Assembly: GCA_964561925.1 (NCBI GenBank)
Contig: CAZLRW010000035.1
Coordinates: 1 to 34,181, forward strand
Direction: 5' to 3'
Source: SZUA-430 sp964561925
GTDB lineage: Bacteria; Pseudomonadota; Alphaproteobacteria; Micropepsales; Micropepsaceae
Length of the DNA: 34,181 nt
Part shown: positions 17,917 to 26,700 of the stretch, one piece after another
Layout of the letters: the number at the start of each line of letters is the position of its first letter
Position numbering within the stretch: the first letter of the stretch is position 1
The notes under the pieces: generated by a model
Seen by the model: the letters and a program-made list of their open reading frames with translations, nothing else
Told to the model about the DNA's origin: nothing
The model's database searches: none
Made by a program: the position numbers and the translations under genes

Positions 17917-19137
17917 TTGAATACCGACTTTCTCCGCATCAAGCGCCTGCCGCCTTACGTCTTCGAAGAAGTGAACCGGCTGAAGGCGAAGGCGCGGGCG
18001 GCGGGTGAGGACATCATCGACTTCGGTATGGGCAATCCCGACATGCCCACGCCGAAGCACATCACCGACAAGCTCGTCGAGACCGTGCGCGACCCGCGCA
18101 TGAACCGCTATTCGGCCTCGCGCGGCATTCCTGGTTTGCGCAAGGCGATGGCGGCCTACTACGGGCGACGCTTCGGCGTGAAGATCGATCCCGACAAGGA
18201 AGTGATCGCGACGCTGGGCTCGAAGGAGGGCTTTGCCAATCTCGCGCAAGCGATGACGGCGCCTGGCGACACGATTCTGGTGCCGAACCCGGCCTATCCG
18301 ATCCACGCGTTCGGTTTCATCCTCGCGGGCGCCTCGATCCGCCATGTCGAGGCGTCGTCGCCGGAGCAGTTCTTGCGCGGACTTGAGCGCGCCGTGCGTC
18401 ATGCGGTGCCGCCGCCGACCGCGGTCGTCGTGAGCTACCCCTCGAACCCGACGGCGCAGGTCGTCGACCTCGACTTCTACAAGGACGTCGTGCGCTTCGC
18501 GAAGGCGAAGGGGCTTTGGGTGCTGTCCGACCTCGCCTATGCCGAGATCTACTTCGGCGACAAGGCGCCGCCGTCGATGCTTCAGGTCGAAGGCGCGAAG
18601 GACATCGTCGTCGAGTTCAACTCGCTGTCGAAGACCTACGCGATGCCCGGCTGGCGCATGGGCTTTGCCGCCGGCAATGAGCGTTTGATCCACGCGCTTG
18701 GCCGCATCAAGTCCTATCTCGACTACGGCGCGTTCACGCCGATCCAGGTCGCGTCTGCGGCGGCGCTGAACGGGCCGCAGGACTGCGTCGACGAAATGCG
18801 CGCGATCTACAAGGGGCGGCGCGACGCGTTGATCGACAGTTTTGCGCGTGCCGGCTGGGCGATCCCATCGCCGGAAGCGTCCATGTTCGCGTGGGCGCCG
18901 ATCCCCGAGGCGTTCCGTCCGTTGGGCTCGCTCGCGTTCTCGAAACTGCTGCTCGAGCACGCGAAGGTCGCCGTCGCGCCCGGCATCGGGTTCGGCGAGT
19001 ACGGCGACGGGCACGTGCGCATCGCGCTGGTCGAGAACGAGCAGCGCATTCGTCAGGCGGCGCGCACGGTGCGCAAGTTCCTCGCCCAAGGTCCTTCCAT
19101 CATCGAGGCGCAAGCCGCCAGGAACGCCGCCCAATGA
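17917..19137 (+). CDS. alaC: PLP-dependent aminotransferase, AlaC-like
   Basis: A 406-residue fold-type I class I/II aminotransferase. It closely follows E. coli AlaC (glutamate-pyruvate transaminase) along its length: RIKRLPPYVF, EDIIDFGMGNPD, SASRGIPGLR, LGSKEGFANL, VPNPAYPIHAFG, SYPSNPTAQ, LSDLAYAEIYF, the PLP-lysine segment SLSKTYAMPGWRMGF and SPEASMFAWAPIPE. Alphaproteobacterial homologues are often labelled LL-diaminopimelate aminotransferase; sequence alone does not settle the substrate. The start is TTG at 17917 with GGGAG 7 bases upstream, matching homologues that begin a few residues before the RIKRLPPYVF block. hom follows within 10 bases, consistent with an amino-acid operon. Confidence 0.9.
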   Translation: MNTDFLRIKRLPPYVFEEVNRLKAKARAAGEDIIDFGMGNPDMPTPKHITDKLVETVRDPRMNRYSASRGIPGLRKAMAAYYGRRFGVKIDPDKEVIATLGSKEGFANLAQAMTAPGDTILVPNPAYPIHAFGFILAGASIRHVEASSPEQFLRGLERAVRHAVPPPTAVVVSYPSNPTAQVVDLDFYKDVVRFAKAKGLWVLSDLAYAEIYFGDKAPPSMLQVEGAKDIVVEFNSLSKTYAMPGWRMGFAAGNERLIHALGRIKSYLDYGAFTPIQVASAAALNGPQDCVDEMRAIYKGRRDALIDSFARAGWAIPSPEASMFAWAPIPEAFRPLGSLAFSKLLLEHAKVAVAPGIGFGEYGDGHVRIALVENEQRIRQAARTVRKFLAQGPSIIEAQAARNAAQ

Positions 19138-19147
19138 AGCCTCCCTT

Positions 19148-20437
19148 ATGAAACCGCTACGCGTGGGCCTTGCGGGCCTCGGCACCGTCGGCGCCGCGGT
19201 CGCCAAGATCGTCGTCGAACAAGGAGCGGCGCTTGCCTCGCGTTGCGGGCGGCCGCTGGAGCTGACGGCGGTGAGCGCGCGCGACAAGGCGCGCGATCGC
19301 GGCGTGTCGCTGACGCGGGCCGAGTGGTACGCCGATCCGTTGCACCTTGCCTCTTCCGCGCCGATCGACGTGTTCGTCGAGCTCATGGGCGGGGAGGGTG
19401 ATCCCGCGAAGGCGTCCGTCGAGGCGGCGCTCGCGCGCGGCGTGCCGGTCGTCACCGGCAACAAGGCGCTGCTCGCGCATCACGGCGTGGCGCTCGCCAA
19501 GGCCGCGGAAGCGAAGGGGCTTGCGCTCAACTACGAAGCGGCGGTCGCGGGTGGCATTCCGATCGTCAAGGCGCTGCGCGAAGGGTTGGGCGCGAACCGC
19601 GTCGAGCGCGTCTATGGCATTCTGAACGGCACCTGCAATTACATCCTGACGACGATGGAAGCCTCGGGCCGCGCGTTCGGCGACGTGTTGGCCGAGGCGC
19701 AGCGCCTCGGCTACGCAGAGGCCGATCCCACGTTCGACATCGGCGGCATGGACACGGCGCACAAGCTCTGCCTGCTTGCCGCGGTCGCGTTCGGCAATGC
19801 GCCGGCGCTCGACGGCATCCACGTCGAGGGGATCGAGCGCATCCAGCCGATCGACATCATCTTTGCGCGCGAGTTCGGGTTCCGCATCAAGTTGCTCGGC
19901 GTGGCCAGCCGCGCGGACGGCGGCATCGAACAGCGCGTGCATCCGGCGATGGTGCCGCTCGGCACGCCGCTTGCCGACGTCGACGGCGTGTTCAACGCGG
20001 TTGTTGCCGACGGCGATCTTGTCGGCAAGTCGGTGTACGAGGGGCGCGGCGCGGGCGCAGGCCCGACGGCCTCCGCCGTGATGTCGGATCTGCTCGACAT
20101 CGCGCGTGGTGTTCGCCTGCCGACATTCGGCGCGCCGGCGGCCACGATCGCGCGGCCGAAGCTCGCCGCGATGGGCGATCATCAGGGCGCCTGTTACCTC
20201 CGATTCACGGTGATCGACCGGCCGGGTGTGATCGCGGTGCTGTCTCGCTGCCTCGCCGATCAGGCTGTCTCGATCGAAAGCATGCTGCAGCGCAGCCGCG
20301 CGCCGGGCGAGCCGGTGCCCGTCGTCATGATCACGCACGAAGCGCGCGAAGCCTCGATGACGAAGGCGCTTGCCGCCATCGTCGCCGCCGGCGTCGTGAC
20401 CGAGCAGCCGGTGATGATTAGGATGGAACGGTTTTGA
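19148..20437 (+). CDS. hom: homoserine dehydrogenase with ACT domain
   Basis: Hom reduces aspartate semialdehyde to homoserine, the branch to threonine and methionine. In the 429-residue protein, VGLAGLGTVG (6-15) is the NAD(P)-binding G-x-G-x-x-G. VVTGNKALLAHHG carries the family lysine, NYEAAVAGGIPIVKALREGL and YGILNGTCNYILTTM form the catalytic domain, and AEADPTFDIGGMDTAHKL contains the conserved acidic substrate residues. An ACT domain (about 350-429, RFTVIDRPGVIAVLSRCLAD...) probably gives threonine feedback inhibition. The ATG at 19148 is chosen because the Rossmann strand starts at once; longer readings upstream belong to another frame of alaC. A five-codon ATG...TGA mini-frame bridges the alaC stop and this start. 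Confidence 0.96.
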   Translation: MKPLRVGLAGLGTVGAAVAKIVVEQGAALASRCGRPLELTAVSARDKARDRGVSLTRAEWYADPLHLASSAPIDVFVELMGGEGDPAKASVEAALARGVPVVTGNKALLAHHGVALAKAAEAKGLALNYEAAVAGGIPIVKALREGLGANRVERVYGILNGTCNYILTTMEASGRAFGDVLAEAQRLGYAEADPTFDIGGMDTAHKLCLLAAVAFGNAPALDGIHVEGIERIQPIDIIFAREFGFRIKLLGVASRADGGIEQRVHPAMVPLGTPLADVDGVFNAVVADGDLVGKSVYEGRGAGAGPTASAVMSDLLDIARGVRLPTFGAPAATIARPKLAAMGDHQGACYLRFTVIDRPGVIAVLSRCLADQAVSIESMLQRSRAPGEPVPVVMITHEAREASMTKALAAIVAAGVVTEQPVMIRMERF

Positions 20438-20447
20438 GTGTGGGCAC

Positions 20448-20526
20448 ACCCGGGAGCGCGGGCTTCCAGCCCGCTCTTGCTGCATCGACGCCCAACAGGG
20501 CGGGCAGGATGCCCGCGCTCCCGGGT
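20448..20526. repeat. REP-like palindromic element between hom and glpX (copy 3)
   Basis: ACCCGGGAGCGCGGGC (20448-20463) and its exact complement at 20511-20526 form a 16-base stem. The interior holds a weaker GCCCGC/GCGGGC pairing. The core GGGAGCGCGGGC and the right half GGGCAGGATGCCCGCGCTCC match the other two copies. It lies 10 bases after the hom stop and 45 before the glpX start. Confidence 0.8.
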
Positions 20527-20571
20527 GGGCGCGCAACTGCAATGCTGTGAGTAAGGAATAAGAGGGGAAAC

Positions 20572-21549
20572 ATGAAGGACACGCATCACGACGCCACGGG
20601 GCTTGAGCGCATTCTGACGCTGGAGCTTGCGCGCGTGACGGAGGCCGCGGCGATTGCGGCGTACGAACAAGTCGGGCGCGGCAACGAGCATGAGGCCGAT
20701 CAAGCCGCGGTCGACGCGATGCGCACCGCGCTCAATCTCTGCAATTTCGACGGCACGGTCGTGATCGGCGAGGGTGAGCGCGACGAGGCGCCGATGCTCT
20801 TCATCGGCGAGAAGGTCGGCACCGGCAAGGGACCGAAGGTCGACATCGCGCTCGATCCGCTCGAAGGCACGACGTTGACCGCGAAGGCGATGGCGAATGC
20901 GCTCGCCGTGGTCGCGATCGCGGAGGGCGGCAGCCTCCTGCACGCGCCCGATACCTATATGGACAAGATCGCGATCGGCGGCGGCTATCCCGAAGGCATC
21001 GTAGACCTCGACGCCGACCCGCGCGATAACATCAAGGCGCTCGCGAAGGCGAAGGGCGTGCCGCCGCGCGAGATCACGGCCTGCATCCTCGATCGTCCCC
21101 GCCATGCCGATCTGATCGCGAAGGTGCGCGAGGCGGGGGCGTCGATCCGCCTGATCTCGGACGGCGACATCGCGGGCGTCATCCATTGCAGCGACCCGGA
21201 CACGGGCATCGACATCTATCTCGGCCAAGGCGGCGCGCCGGAAGGCGTGCTGGCGGCGGCGGCGCTGCGCTGCGTCGGCGGCCAGATCCAAACGCGCCTC
21301 GTCTTCCGCAACGACGACGAACGCACGCGTGCCGCGCGCATCGGCATCACGGATTTCAATCGCAAATACAAGACGCTGGACCTCGCCTCCGGCGACGTGA
21401 TGTTCGCGGCGACGGGCGTCACCGACGGCTCAATGCTCGAAGGCATTCACAAGGTCGGCAACTTCATGACCAGCCACACGATCGTCATGCGCTCCAAGAC
21501 GCGCACGGTGCGCTGGATCAAGGCACGGCATGTGATCAAGCCGCACTGA
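20572..21549 (+). CDS. glpX: fructose-1,6-bisphosphatase, class II
   Basis: GlpX hydrolyses fructose 1,6-bisphosphate to fructose 6-phosphate in gluconeogenesis. The 325-residue protein shows the Li+-sensitive phosphatase metal site: VVIGEGERDEAPML and DIALDPLEGTTLTAKAMANAL (Asp95, Glu98). GGYPEGIVDLDADP, ISDGDIAGVIHCSDP, GQGGAPEGVLAAAAL and ATGVTDGSMLEGI are also conserved. GAGGGG lies 5 bases before the ATG. The order aminotransferase-hom-glpX is common in Alphaproteobacteria; here a REP element separates hom from glpX, so their co-transcription is uncertain. Confidence 0.96.
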   Translation: MKDTHHDATGLERILTLELARVTEAAAIAAYEQVGRGNEHEADQAAVDAMRTALNLCNFDGTVVIGEGERDEAPMLFIGEKVGTGKGPKVDIALDPLEGTTLTAKAMANALAVVAIAEGGSLLHAPDTYMDKIAIGGGYPEGIVDLDADPRDNIKALAKAKGVPPREITACILDRPRHADLIAKVREAGASIRLISDGDIAGVIHCSDPDTGIDIYLGQGGAPEGVLAAAALRCVGGQIQTRLVFRNDDERTRAARIGITDFNRKYKTLDLASGDVMFAATGVTDGSMLEGIHKVGNFMTSHTIVMRSKTRTVRWIKARHVIKPH

Positions 21550-21647
21550 AGGGGAGATCTCGCCGAACGTTTGCGGGTGCCTGTGGCGCCGTCGCGACAG
21601 CTGTGCAGAGCGTCTCGTGATGAAATGATGGTCCTCGGGGAGACGTC

Positions 21648-22682
21648 ATGTTCGCGCGACGGATCAGATCACAGGTCGTGGCTGGTGTAGTGCTAGGCGC
21701 AATCGCGGCAGCATCACCTGTCGCGCGCGCCGCCGACGACAACAGCACGCTCGCCCTCGTTCTGGAGAACGACGTGTTCTTCGAGGCGGACCACGACTAC
21801 ACGAATGGCGTTCAGCTCTCGTGGGTGACGAAAGGCGGCATCCAAACCGTGGAGGACATTGCCGCGTTCCTCGTGCCGTCCTTCCCGGTGGCCGGCGGCT
21901 GTGCGGGCGTCACGTGCGACCTGCGCGCGAACTACGCGCTGGGTCAGAACATGTATACGCCGCGCGACATCTCGTTGACGAACCCGCCGCTGAACGATCG
22001 CCCTTATGCGGGGTGGCTCTATGCCTCGATCGGTCTCGTCGCCGCGACGAAGTTCGACAAGACGCTCACGCGCTTCGATCGGTTTCAGTTGCAGGCGGGC
22101 ATCGTCGGCCCCGGCGCCTTGGGCGAGCAAACCCAGACCGAAGTGCACGAAATCATCGATTCCCAAATCCCGAACGGCTGGGACACGCAATTGAAGGACG
22201 AGCCCGGGTTCGTGCTGACCTACGAGCGCAGCTGGCGCTATCGCGACGACGACCTACCGCTAGGACTCGAGTTCGACTTCACGCCCCACTTGGGCGGCGC
22301 GCTCGGCAACGTGTCGATCTATGCGAACGGCGGCGCGACGTTTGCGCTGGGATGGGAGCTCGGCGAATACGCCGGGCCCCCGCGCATCGAACCGTCGACC
22401 CCGGGCTCGACCTACTTCGAACCGGCGGACGGCGTGAGCTTCTATCTGTTCGCCTCCGCCGACGGCCGCGTCGTAGGTCGCAACATCTTCCTTGACGGCA
22501 ACACCTGGAAGGACAGCCGCCACGTCGAGAAGGACGTGCTCGTCATCGACGCGCAAATCGGCTGGGCCGTCGCCTACGACCGCGCGCGCCTCGCCTTCAG
22601 CCACGTCTTTCGTTCGCGCGAATTCAAATCGCAGAGCGATCCGGACGAATACGGCTCCGTGAGCCTCACCGTCGCGTTCTGA
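21648..22682 (+). CDS. lpxR: LpxR-family lipid A 3'-O-deacylase, outer-membrane
   Basis: A 344-residue precursor with a signal peptide ending near VARAADD (residue 29). The mature part matches LpxR (DUF2219), a 12-stranded outer-membrane barrel that removes the 3'-acyloxyacyl group of lipid A. Residues matching the Salmonella active site are visible: Asn41-Asp42 in ENDVFF, Thr52 in DYTNG and His167 in TEVHEIIDSQIPNGWDTQL. DRPYAGWLY and a C-terminal aromatic strand ending VSLTVAF (Phe at the end, the usual barrel signal) support the assignment. GGGGAG precedes the ATG. The stop is 12 bases from the stop of the convergent acyl-CoA synthetase gene. Confidence 0.85.
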   Translation: MFARRIRSQVVAGVVLGAIAAASPVARAADDNSTLALVLENDVFFEADHDYTNGVQLSWVTKGGIQTVEDIAAFLVPSFPVAGGCAGVTCDLRANYALGQNMYTPRDISLTNPPLNDRPYAGWLYASIGLVAATKFDKTLTRFDRFQLQAGIVGPGALGEQTQTEVHEIIDSQIPNGWDTQLKDEPGFVLTYERSWRYRDDDLPLGLEFDFTPHLGGALGNVSIYANGGATFALGWELGEYAGPPRIEPSTPGSTYFEPADGVSFYLFASADGRVVGRNIFLDGNTWKDSRHVEKDVLVIDAQIGWAVAYDRARLAFSHVFRSREFKSQSDPDEYGSVSLTVAF

Positions 22683-22694
22683 AACGCCTGCCGC

Positions 22695-24248
22695 TCAAAT
22701 CTTCCGCCCGGCCTTCTCCCAATACGGATCGCGCAGCTTGCGTTTGAAGATCTTGCCCGAATCCTCGCGCGGCAGTTCGGCTTGGAACGCGACGACCTTC
22801 GGTACCTTGTAGCGGGCGAGGTGGTCGCGCAGGAACGACTTCACGTCGCCTTCTTTCAGGCCCGCGCCCGGCTGCGGCTGCACGACGGCGCAAAGTGCTT
22901 CGCCGAATTCGGCGTCCGGAATGCCGAACACCGCGCAGTCCGCAACGCCAGGCATCTTCAAAATCTCCGCCTCGATCTCGGCCGGATAGATGTTCACGCC
23001 GCCCGAAATCACCATGTGATTGCGCCGGTCGCAGAGGAACAAGAAACCGTCGTTGTCGACATAGCCGATGTCGCCGACCGAGATCAGCCCGTCGCGCTCG
23101 GCCTTTGCGCGTTTCGCATCGTCGCCGTGGTAGGTGAAGTCGCTGCCCGTGGTCAGCCGCACATAGACGTCGCCCGGCGTGCCGGCCGGAACTTCCCGGC
23201 CATCGTCGTCGAGGACCGCAAGTTTCACGTCCGGTTGCGCGCGCCCGACCGTGCCCGGATGCGCGAGCCATTCGTCGGCGGTGCAATAGACGACCGCGCC
23301 GGTCTCCGTCGCGCCGTAGTATTCGTTGATGATCGGCCCCCACCATTCGATCATGCCGTGCTTGACGTCGACAGGGCAGGGCGCTGCCGCATGCACCACG
23401 AACTTGAGCGAGGAAAGGTCGTACTTGCGCCGCACCGCTTCGGGCAGCTTCAGCAGCCGTACGAACATGGTCGGCACCATGTGCAGGTGCGTCACGCGAT
23501 AGCGTTCGATCAACTGCAGCAATTCTTCCGGATCGAAGCGCGGCTGGAGGATCACGTCCGCCCCCGCCCGCACCGAATACGCCCCATAGGCATTCGGCGC
23601 CGAGTGATACATCGGTCCGGTGACGACGGTGCAAATCCGTTCCGGCGTCTGCCCGACCAGCACGCCGTCGAAGCCGAACGCGCGCGCGATGAGCTTCGTG
23701 AGCGCCAGCGTCTGCGCCGGCGTGGGCGGTCTGCGCTTCACGCCCTTCGGCCGCCCGGTGGTACCCGACGTGTAGATGATCGCCCCCGGCGGATCGAGCG
23801 CTTCGGGTGTGCGGCGCGGGAAACTCTCGATCCACGCGTCCCACACCTTCACGCCGGCCTTCATGCTGCAGTCCGACGGCGCCAGCTGATAGGCGGCGGC
23901 GATCTCCGGCGGCGTGTCGACCGCGAACACGGGGACCCCGGGCGGCGCCGCCTTCAAGGCGACCGGCAGCAGATCGGTATGCGTGACGAGCGCCTTCGCG
24001 CCGGAGTCGGAAACGATGTAACCGGCTTCCTCCGCCGTGAAGTGCCAGTTCACCGGCACGGAATAGGCGCCCAAGAGCCCGGCCCCCATCCCCGCTTCGA
24101 AGAAGGCGAAGTCGTTGCGAAGCATCAGCGCGACGCCGTCGCCCCGGCCGATCCCGATCGACGCGAACGCGGACGCCGCCCGCTCGGCCCGTTCCTGCAA
24201 CGCTTCCAGCGGAAGCTCACGCCCGCCGCTGATCAACTTTCCCGGCAT
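22695..24248 (-). CDS. acyl-CoA synthetase (AMP-forming)
   Basis: A 517-residue member of the ANL adenylating family, which activates a carboxylic acid as acyl-AMP and then makes the CoA thioester. All core motifs are present: the P-loop YTSGTTGRPKG (159-169), NEYYGATETG (308-317), GDIGYVDNDGFLFLCDR (392-408), hinge GGVNIYP (416-422) and the catalytic Lys499 in EDSGKIFKR. The acid substrate is not evident; close relatives are annotated as medium- or long-chain fatty-acid or bile-acid CoA ligases. The ATG at 24248 is chosen for a normal N-terminus; the frame stays open far upstream across the kinase gene, but that is a shadow. It lies 59 bases downstream of the histidine kinase on the same strand. 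Confidence 0.92.
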   Translation of the reverse strand: MPGKLISGGRELPLEALQERAERAASAFASIGIGRGDGVALMLRNDFAFFEAGMGAGLLGAYSVPVNWHFTAEEAGYIVSDSGAKALVTHTDLLPVALKAAPPGVPVFAVDTPPEIAAAYQLAPSDCSMKAGVKVWDAWIESFPRRTPEALDPPGAIIYTSGTTGRPKGVKRRPPTPAQTLALTKLIARAFGFDGVLVGQTPERICTVVTGPMYHSAPNAYGAYSVRAGADVILQPRFDPEELLQLIERYRVTHLHMVPTMFVRLLKLPEAVRRKYDLSSLKFVVHAAAPCPVDVKHGMIEWWGPIINEYYGATETGAVVYCTADEWLAHPGTVGRAQPDVKLAVLDDDGREVPAGTPGDVYVRLTTGSDFTYHGDDAKRAKAERDGLISVGDIGYVDNDGFLFLCDRRNHMVISGGVNIYPAEIEAEILKMPGVADCAVFGIPDAEFGEALCAVVQPQPGAGLKEGDVKSFLRDHLARYKVPKVVAFQAELPREDSGKIFKRKLRDPYWEKAGRKI

Positions 24249-24307
24249 GCCGTAACCCAATCTTTGCCGCCGCGATGGTGCCAACCCCGGCGCGCGCTGA
24301 CAAGCGC

Positions 24308-25873
24308 TTACGCCGCAGGCAGCCTCAGCGTCGCGCGCAAACCGCCTTCGGCGCGATTGGCGAGCACGAGTTCGCCGTCGTGCCGCTCGGCAATGGCGCG
24401 CGCGATCGTGAGACCGAGCCCATGACCGCCGGTCTCGACGTTCCGCGACTCTTCGAGCCGCACGAACGGCTTCGTGACGTCGCCGAGCCTGTCGTCGGGA
24501 ATGCCCGGTCCGTCGTCGTCGACCGCGATCTCGGCCTTGGCGCCGGCGACCGCCATCGAAACCCGCGCGCGCCCCCCGTAGCGGACCGCGTTCTCGATCA
24601 GATTGCGCAACGCCCGCCGAAGTTCGCTCGCGCGCCCCTCGACCCGCGCGGCGGGAAGAGACGAAAACGAAACCGGGCTCCCCGTGTCGGCGAGATCGTC
24701 GCACACCGCCTCGATCAACGACGGAAGGTCGACCGGCCGCGTCGGCTCGCCGCTCTCCCCGCCACGCGCCGCGGCGAGGGCGGCTTCCGTCAATCGCTCC
24801 ATTTCTTCGAGCGACCCGCGCATGCGCGCCTGCAGGTCGGGGTCCTTGACGAACTCCGTCCGGATGCGCAGCGAGGCGATAGGCGTGCGCAGATCGTGGC
24901 CGACGGCGCTGAGCAACGACCGTTGGTCCTCGAGCATCCGCCGCAGGCGCGTCGCCATCGCGTTGAACGCGCTCGCGGCCGCCCTCACGTCGCGCGGCCC
25001 TTCCTCCGGCGCGAGCACGAGCGCATCGCCGCGCCCGAGCCGCTCGGCCGCGGTCGTGAGCCCGGCGATCGGTCGCGCCACGCGCCCCGCCGCCCACACC
25101 GCGGCCAGCGCGACAAGCACGGCGGCGAACAATCCGGCAAGGATCATCGGCCACATCGCCGAGGGCACGGCCGGCGGCACAGCCGAAACGTTGAGCCACA
25201 CGTCGGGTTCGAGCGCGACCGAGATGTCGAGGCGCCCCGGCGGCTCGGGCGTCCCTTCCGATTGCGCCGACACGATCCAATCGAACACCGGCACACCGGG
25301 CGCAGGCGGCTGCGCCGCAACGGGAGGCGCCGGCGGGACGGGAGGAACGGGGGGCACCGGAATCGCGAATTGATGTTCGACGTTCGGCACATGCAGCGTG
25401 CCGTCGGGCAACGACATCGCGGTCAAGGTCTGGCTCTGGCCGCGCGCCACGATGATCGTGCGATGATCGACGTCGACGCTGCGCACGAAGCGCGCGAAGG
25501 ACCGGGCGTCGGCCGAGTTGTCCCAAGCAACGCGCACGGCGCCGGGGTCGCTCTTCGTCCCATGCGCGAGCGCGCGGCTCAGCGAAGTGTTGCGCCGCGT
25601 CTCGTCGACCAACGGTTCGCTGGCAAACTTCACGAAGAAGGCGGCACTGCTCGCCGTTTCTTCGATCTTGCGCCGCGTTTGTTCGTCGGCGTCCTTGGCC
25701 AGCGACACAAGCCCGATCGTGCGCCGGAACGCCTCGGCTTCATGCAAGGCGGAGCGCAAATAGGTCTGCTGCCCCGCCAGCAACACGATCGAAACGGTCT
25801 GCGAGAGGATGAGCGCCCCGAGCACGATCAGCACGAACCAACCGCGCAATGTCTTCGGTGAGAGCCGGTTCAT
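24308..25873 (-). CDS. sensor histidine kinase with proline-rich periplasmic domain
   Basis: A 521-residue inner-membrane kinase of the EnvZ type. TM1 spans about 11-34, the periplasmic sensor 35-241, TM2 242-262 and a HAMP segment 263-315. The phospho-acceptor box is SAVGHDLRTPIASL (His326). The ATPase boxes are LRNLIENAVRYG (N), VDDDGPGIP (G1) and GGHGLGLTIARAI (G2). The sensor holds a proline-rich run, IPVPPVPPVPPAPP (171-184), continuing to about residue 196. The divergently encoded secreted EF-hand protein has a very similar run. Its start overlaps the regulator's stop by 4 bases. The signal is unknown; calcium or envelope state is suggested only by the neighbour. Confidence 0.93.
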   Translation of the reverse strand: MNRLSPKTLRGWFVLIVLGALILSQTVSIVLLAGQQTYLRSALHEAEAFRRTIGLVSLAKDADEQTRRKIEETASSAAFFVKFASEPLVDETRRNTSLSRALAHGTKSDPGAVRVAWDNSADARSFARFVRSVDVDHRTIIVARGQSQTLTAMSLPDGTLHVPNVEHQFAIPVPPVPPVPPAPPVAAQPPAPGVPVFDWIVSAQSEGTPEPPGRLDISVALEPDVWLNVSAVPPAVPSAMWPMILAGLFAAVLVALAAVWAAGRVARPIAGLTTAAERLGRGDALVLAPEEGPRDVRAAASAFNAMATRLRRMLEDQRSLLSAVGHDLRTPIASLRIRTEFVKDPDLQARMRGSLEEMERLTEAALAAARGGESGEPTRPVDLPSLIEAVCDDLADTGSPVSFSSLPAARVEGRASELRRALRNLIENAVRYGGRARVSMAVAGAKAEIAVDDDGPGIPDDRLGDVTKPFVRLEESRNVETGGHGLGLTIARAIAERHDGELVLANRAEGGLRATLRLPAA

Positions 25874-26595
25874 GCGTGCTCCACGGTGCTCGCAAACAGA
25901 TAGCCCGCCCCCCAGGCTGTCTTGATCAACTTCGGATTGCGCGGATCGTCTTCGAGTTTGCGGCGAAGCCTACTGATCTGCGTGTCGATCGAACGGTCGA
26001 ACACGTCGTCGGCGCCGCGCCCCTTCACCCGGTCCAGCAGCTGCTCGCGGGTCAGCACCACGTTCGGATGTTCGAGAAACGTCGCAAGCAGCGCGTACTC
26101 CGTCGAACTGAGCGAAACCACCACGCCGTCCGGCCCCACGACTTGCCGCTCGGGCCCGTGCAGAACCCACGCGCCGAAGCGCACGCGGTTGCCCGTCTTC
26201 GGCCGCTGCCCGGGCGGCAGCTCGTTCGTCCGGCGCAGCACGGCGTGGATGCGCGCAAGAAGTTCGCGCGGACTGAACGGCTTCGTCACGTAATCGTCGG
26301 CGCCGACTTCCAAGCCAACGATGCGGTCGAGTTCCTCGGTCCGCGCGCTCAGGAAGATGACGGGCGTGCCGCGATGCTCGCGCACGCTGCGGCAGAGGCT
26401 GAGCCCGTCTTCGCCCGGCATCATGATGTCGAGAACGACGAGGTCGATCTCGCGCTGACTCAAAACGCGCCGCGCCGAGGCTGCCGACTCCGCCATCGTA
26501 ACCTTCAGCCCGTTGTCCTGCAGATAGCGGCTGAGCGCATCGCGGATGTCGCGATGGTCGTCGACGATCAGTACGTGCGGCGAGACGTCGGCCAT
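25870..26595 (-). CDS. OmpR/PhoB-family response regulator
   Basis: A 241-residue transcription factor. The receiver domain (about 1-125) has the acidic pocket Asp12/Asp13, phospho-acceptor Asp56 in LVVLDIMMPGEDG, Ser83 in FLSAR and Lys105 in YVTKPF. The C-terminal winged helix (about 140-235) ends with RSIDTQISRLRRKLEDDP and IKTAWGAGYLF, the usual OmpR recognition-helix and wing signature. The gene overlaps the kinase start (ATGA type, 25870-25873), so the two are translationally coupled. It is divergent from the EF-hand gene across 182 bases, which probably hold its targets. Confidence 0.95.
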   Translation of the reverse strand: MADVSPHVLIVDDHRDIRDALSRYLQDNGLKVTMAESAASARRVLSQREIDLVVLDIMMPGEDGLSLCRSVREHRGTPVIFLSARTEELDRIVGLEVGADDYVTKPFSPRELLARIHAVLRRTNELPPGQRPKTGNRVRFGAWVLHGPERQVVGPDGVVVSLSSTEYALLATFLEHPNVVLTREQLLDRVKGRGADDVFDRSIDTQISRLRRKLEDDPRNPKLIKTAWGAGYLFASTVEHA

Positions 26596-26700
26596 GGGTG
26601 CGCGCCCATCCTAATCCCGCGCGTTCCGCCGCCAACGTGAAGCGAAGTTAATGTGTGGCAAGATATGTCGTCTCCCGCGCCTTGCAGCATTGCGCCATCA

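Noticed and set aside
18842..19147. N-terminal extension of hom by about 100 codons
   Set aside because: It is an out-of-frame reading of the alaC end. The Rossmann motif starts right after the ATG at 19148.
17233..19464. 743-codon minus-strand frame antisense to the lipoprotein, alaC and hom
   Set aside because: The opposite strand carries well-recognised genes with ribosome-binding sites. This frame has Arg/Asp-rich shadow composition.
22695..25526. Single 943-codon minus-strand frame reading as one giant protein
   Set aside because: Only the last 517 codons are the acyl-CoA synthetase. The upstream part is an Arg/Ala-rich alternative frame of the histidine kinase, which has its own intact coding frame there.
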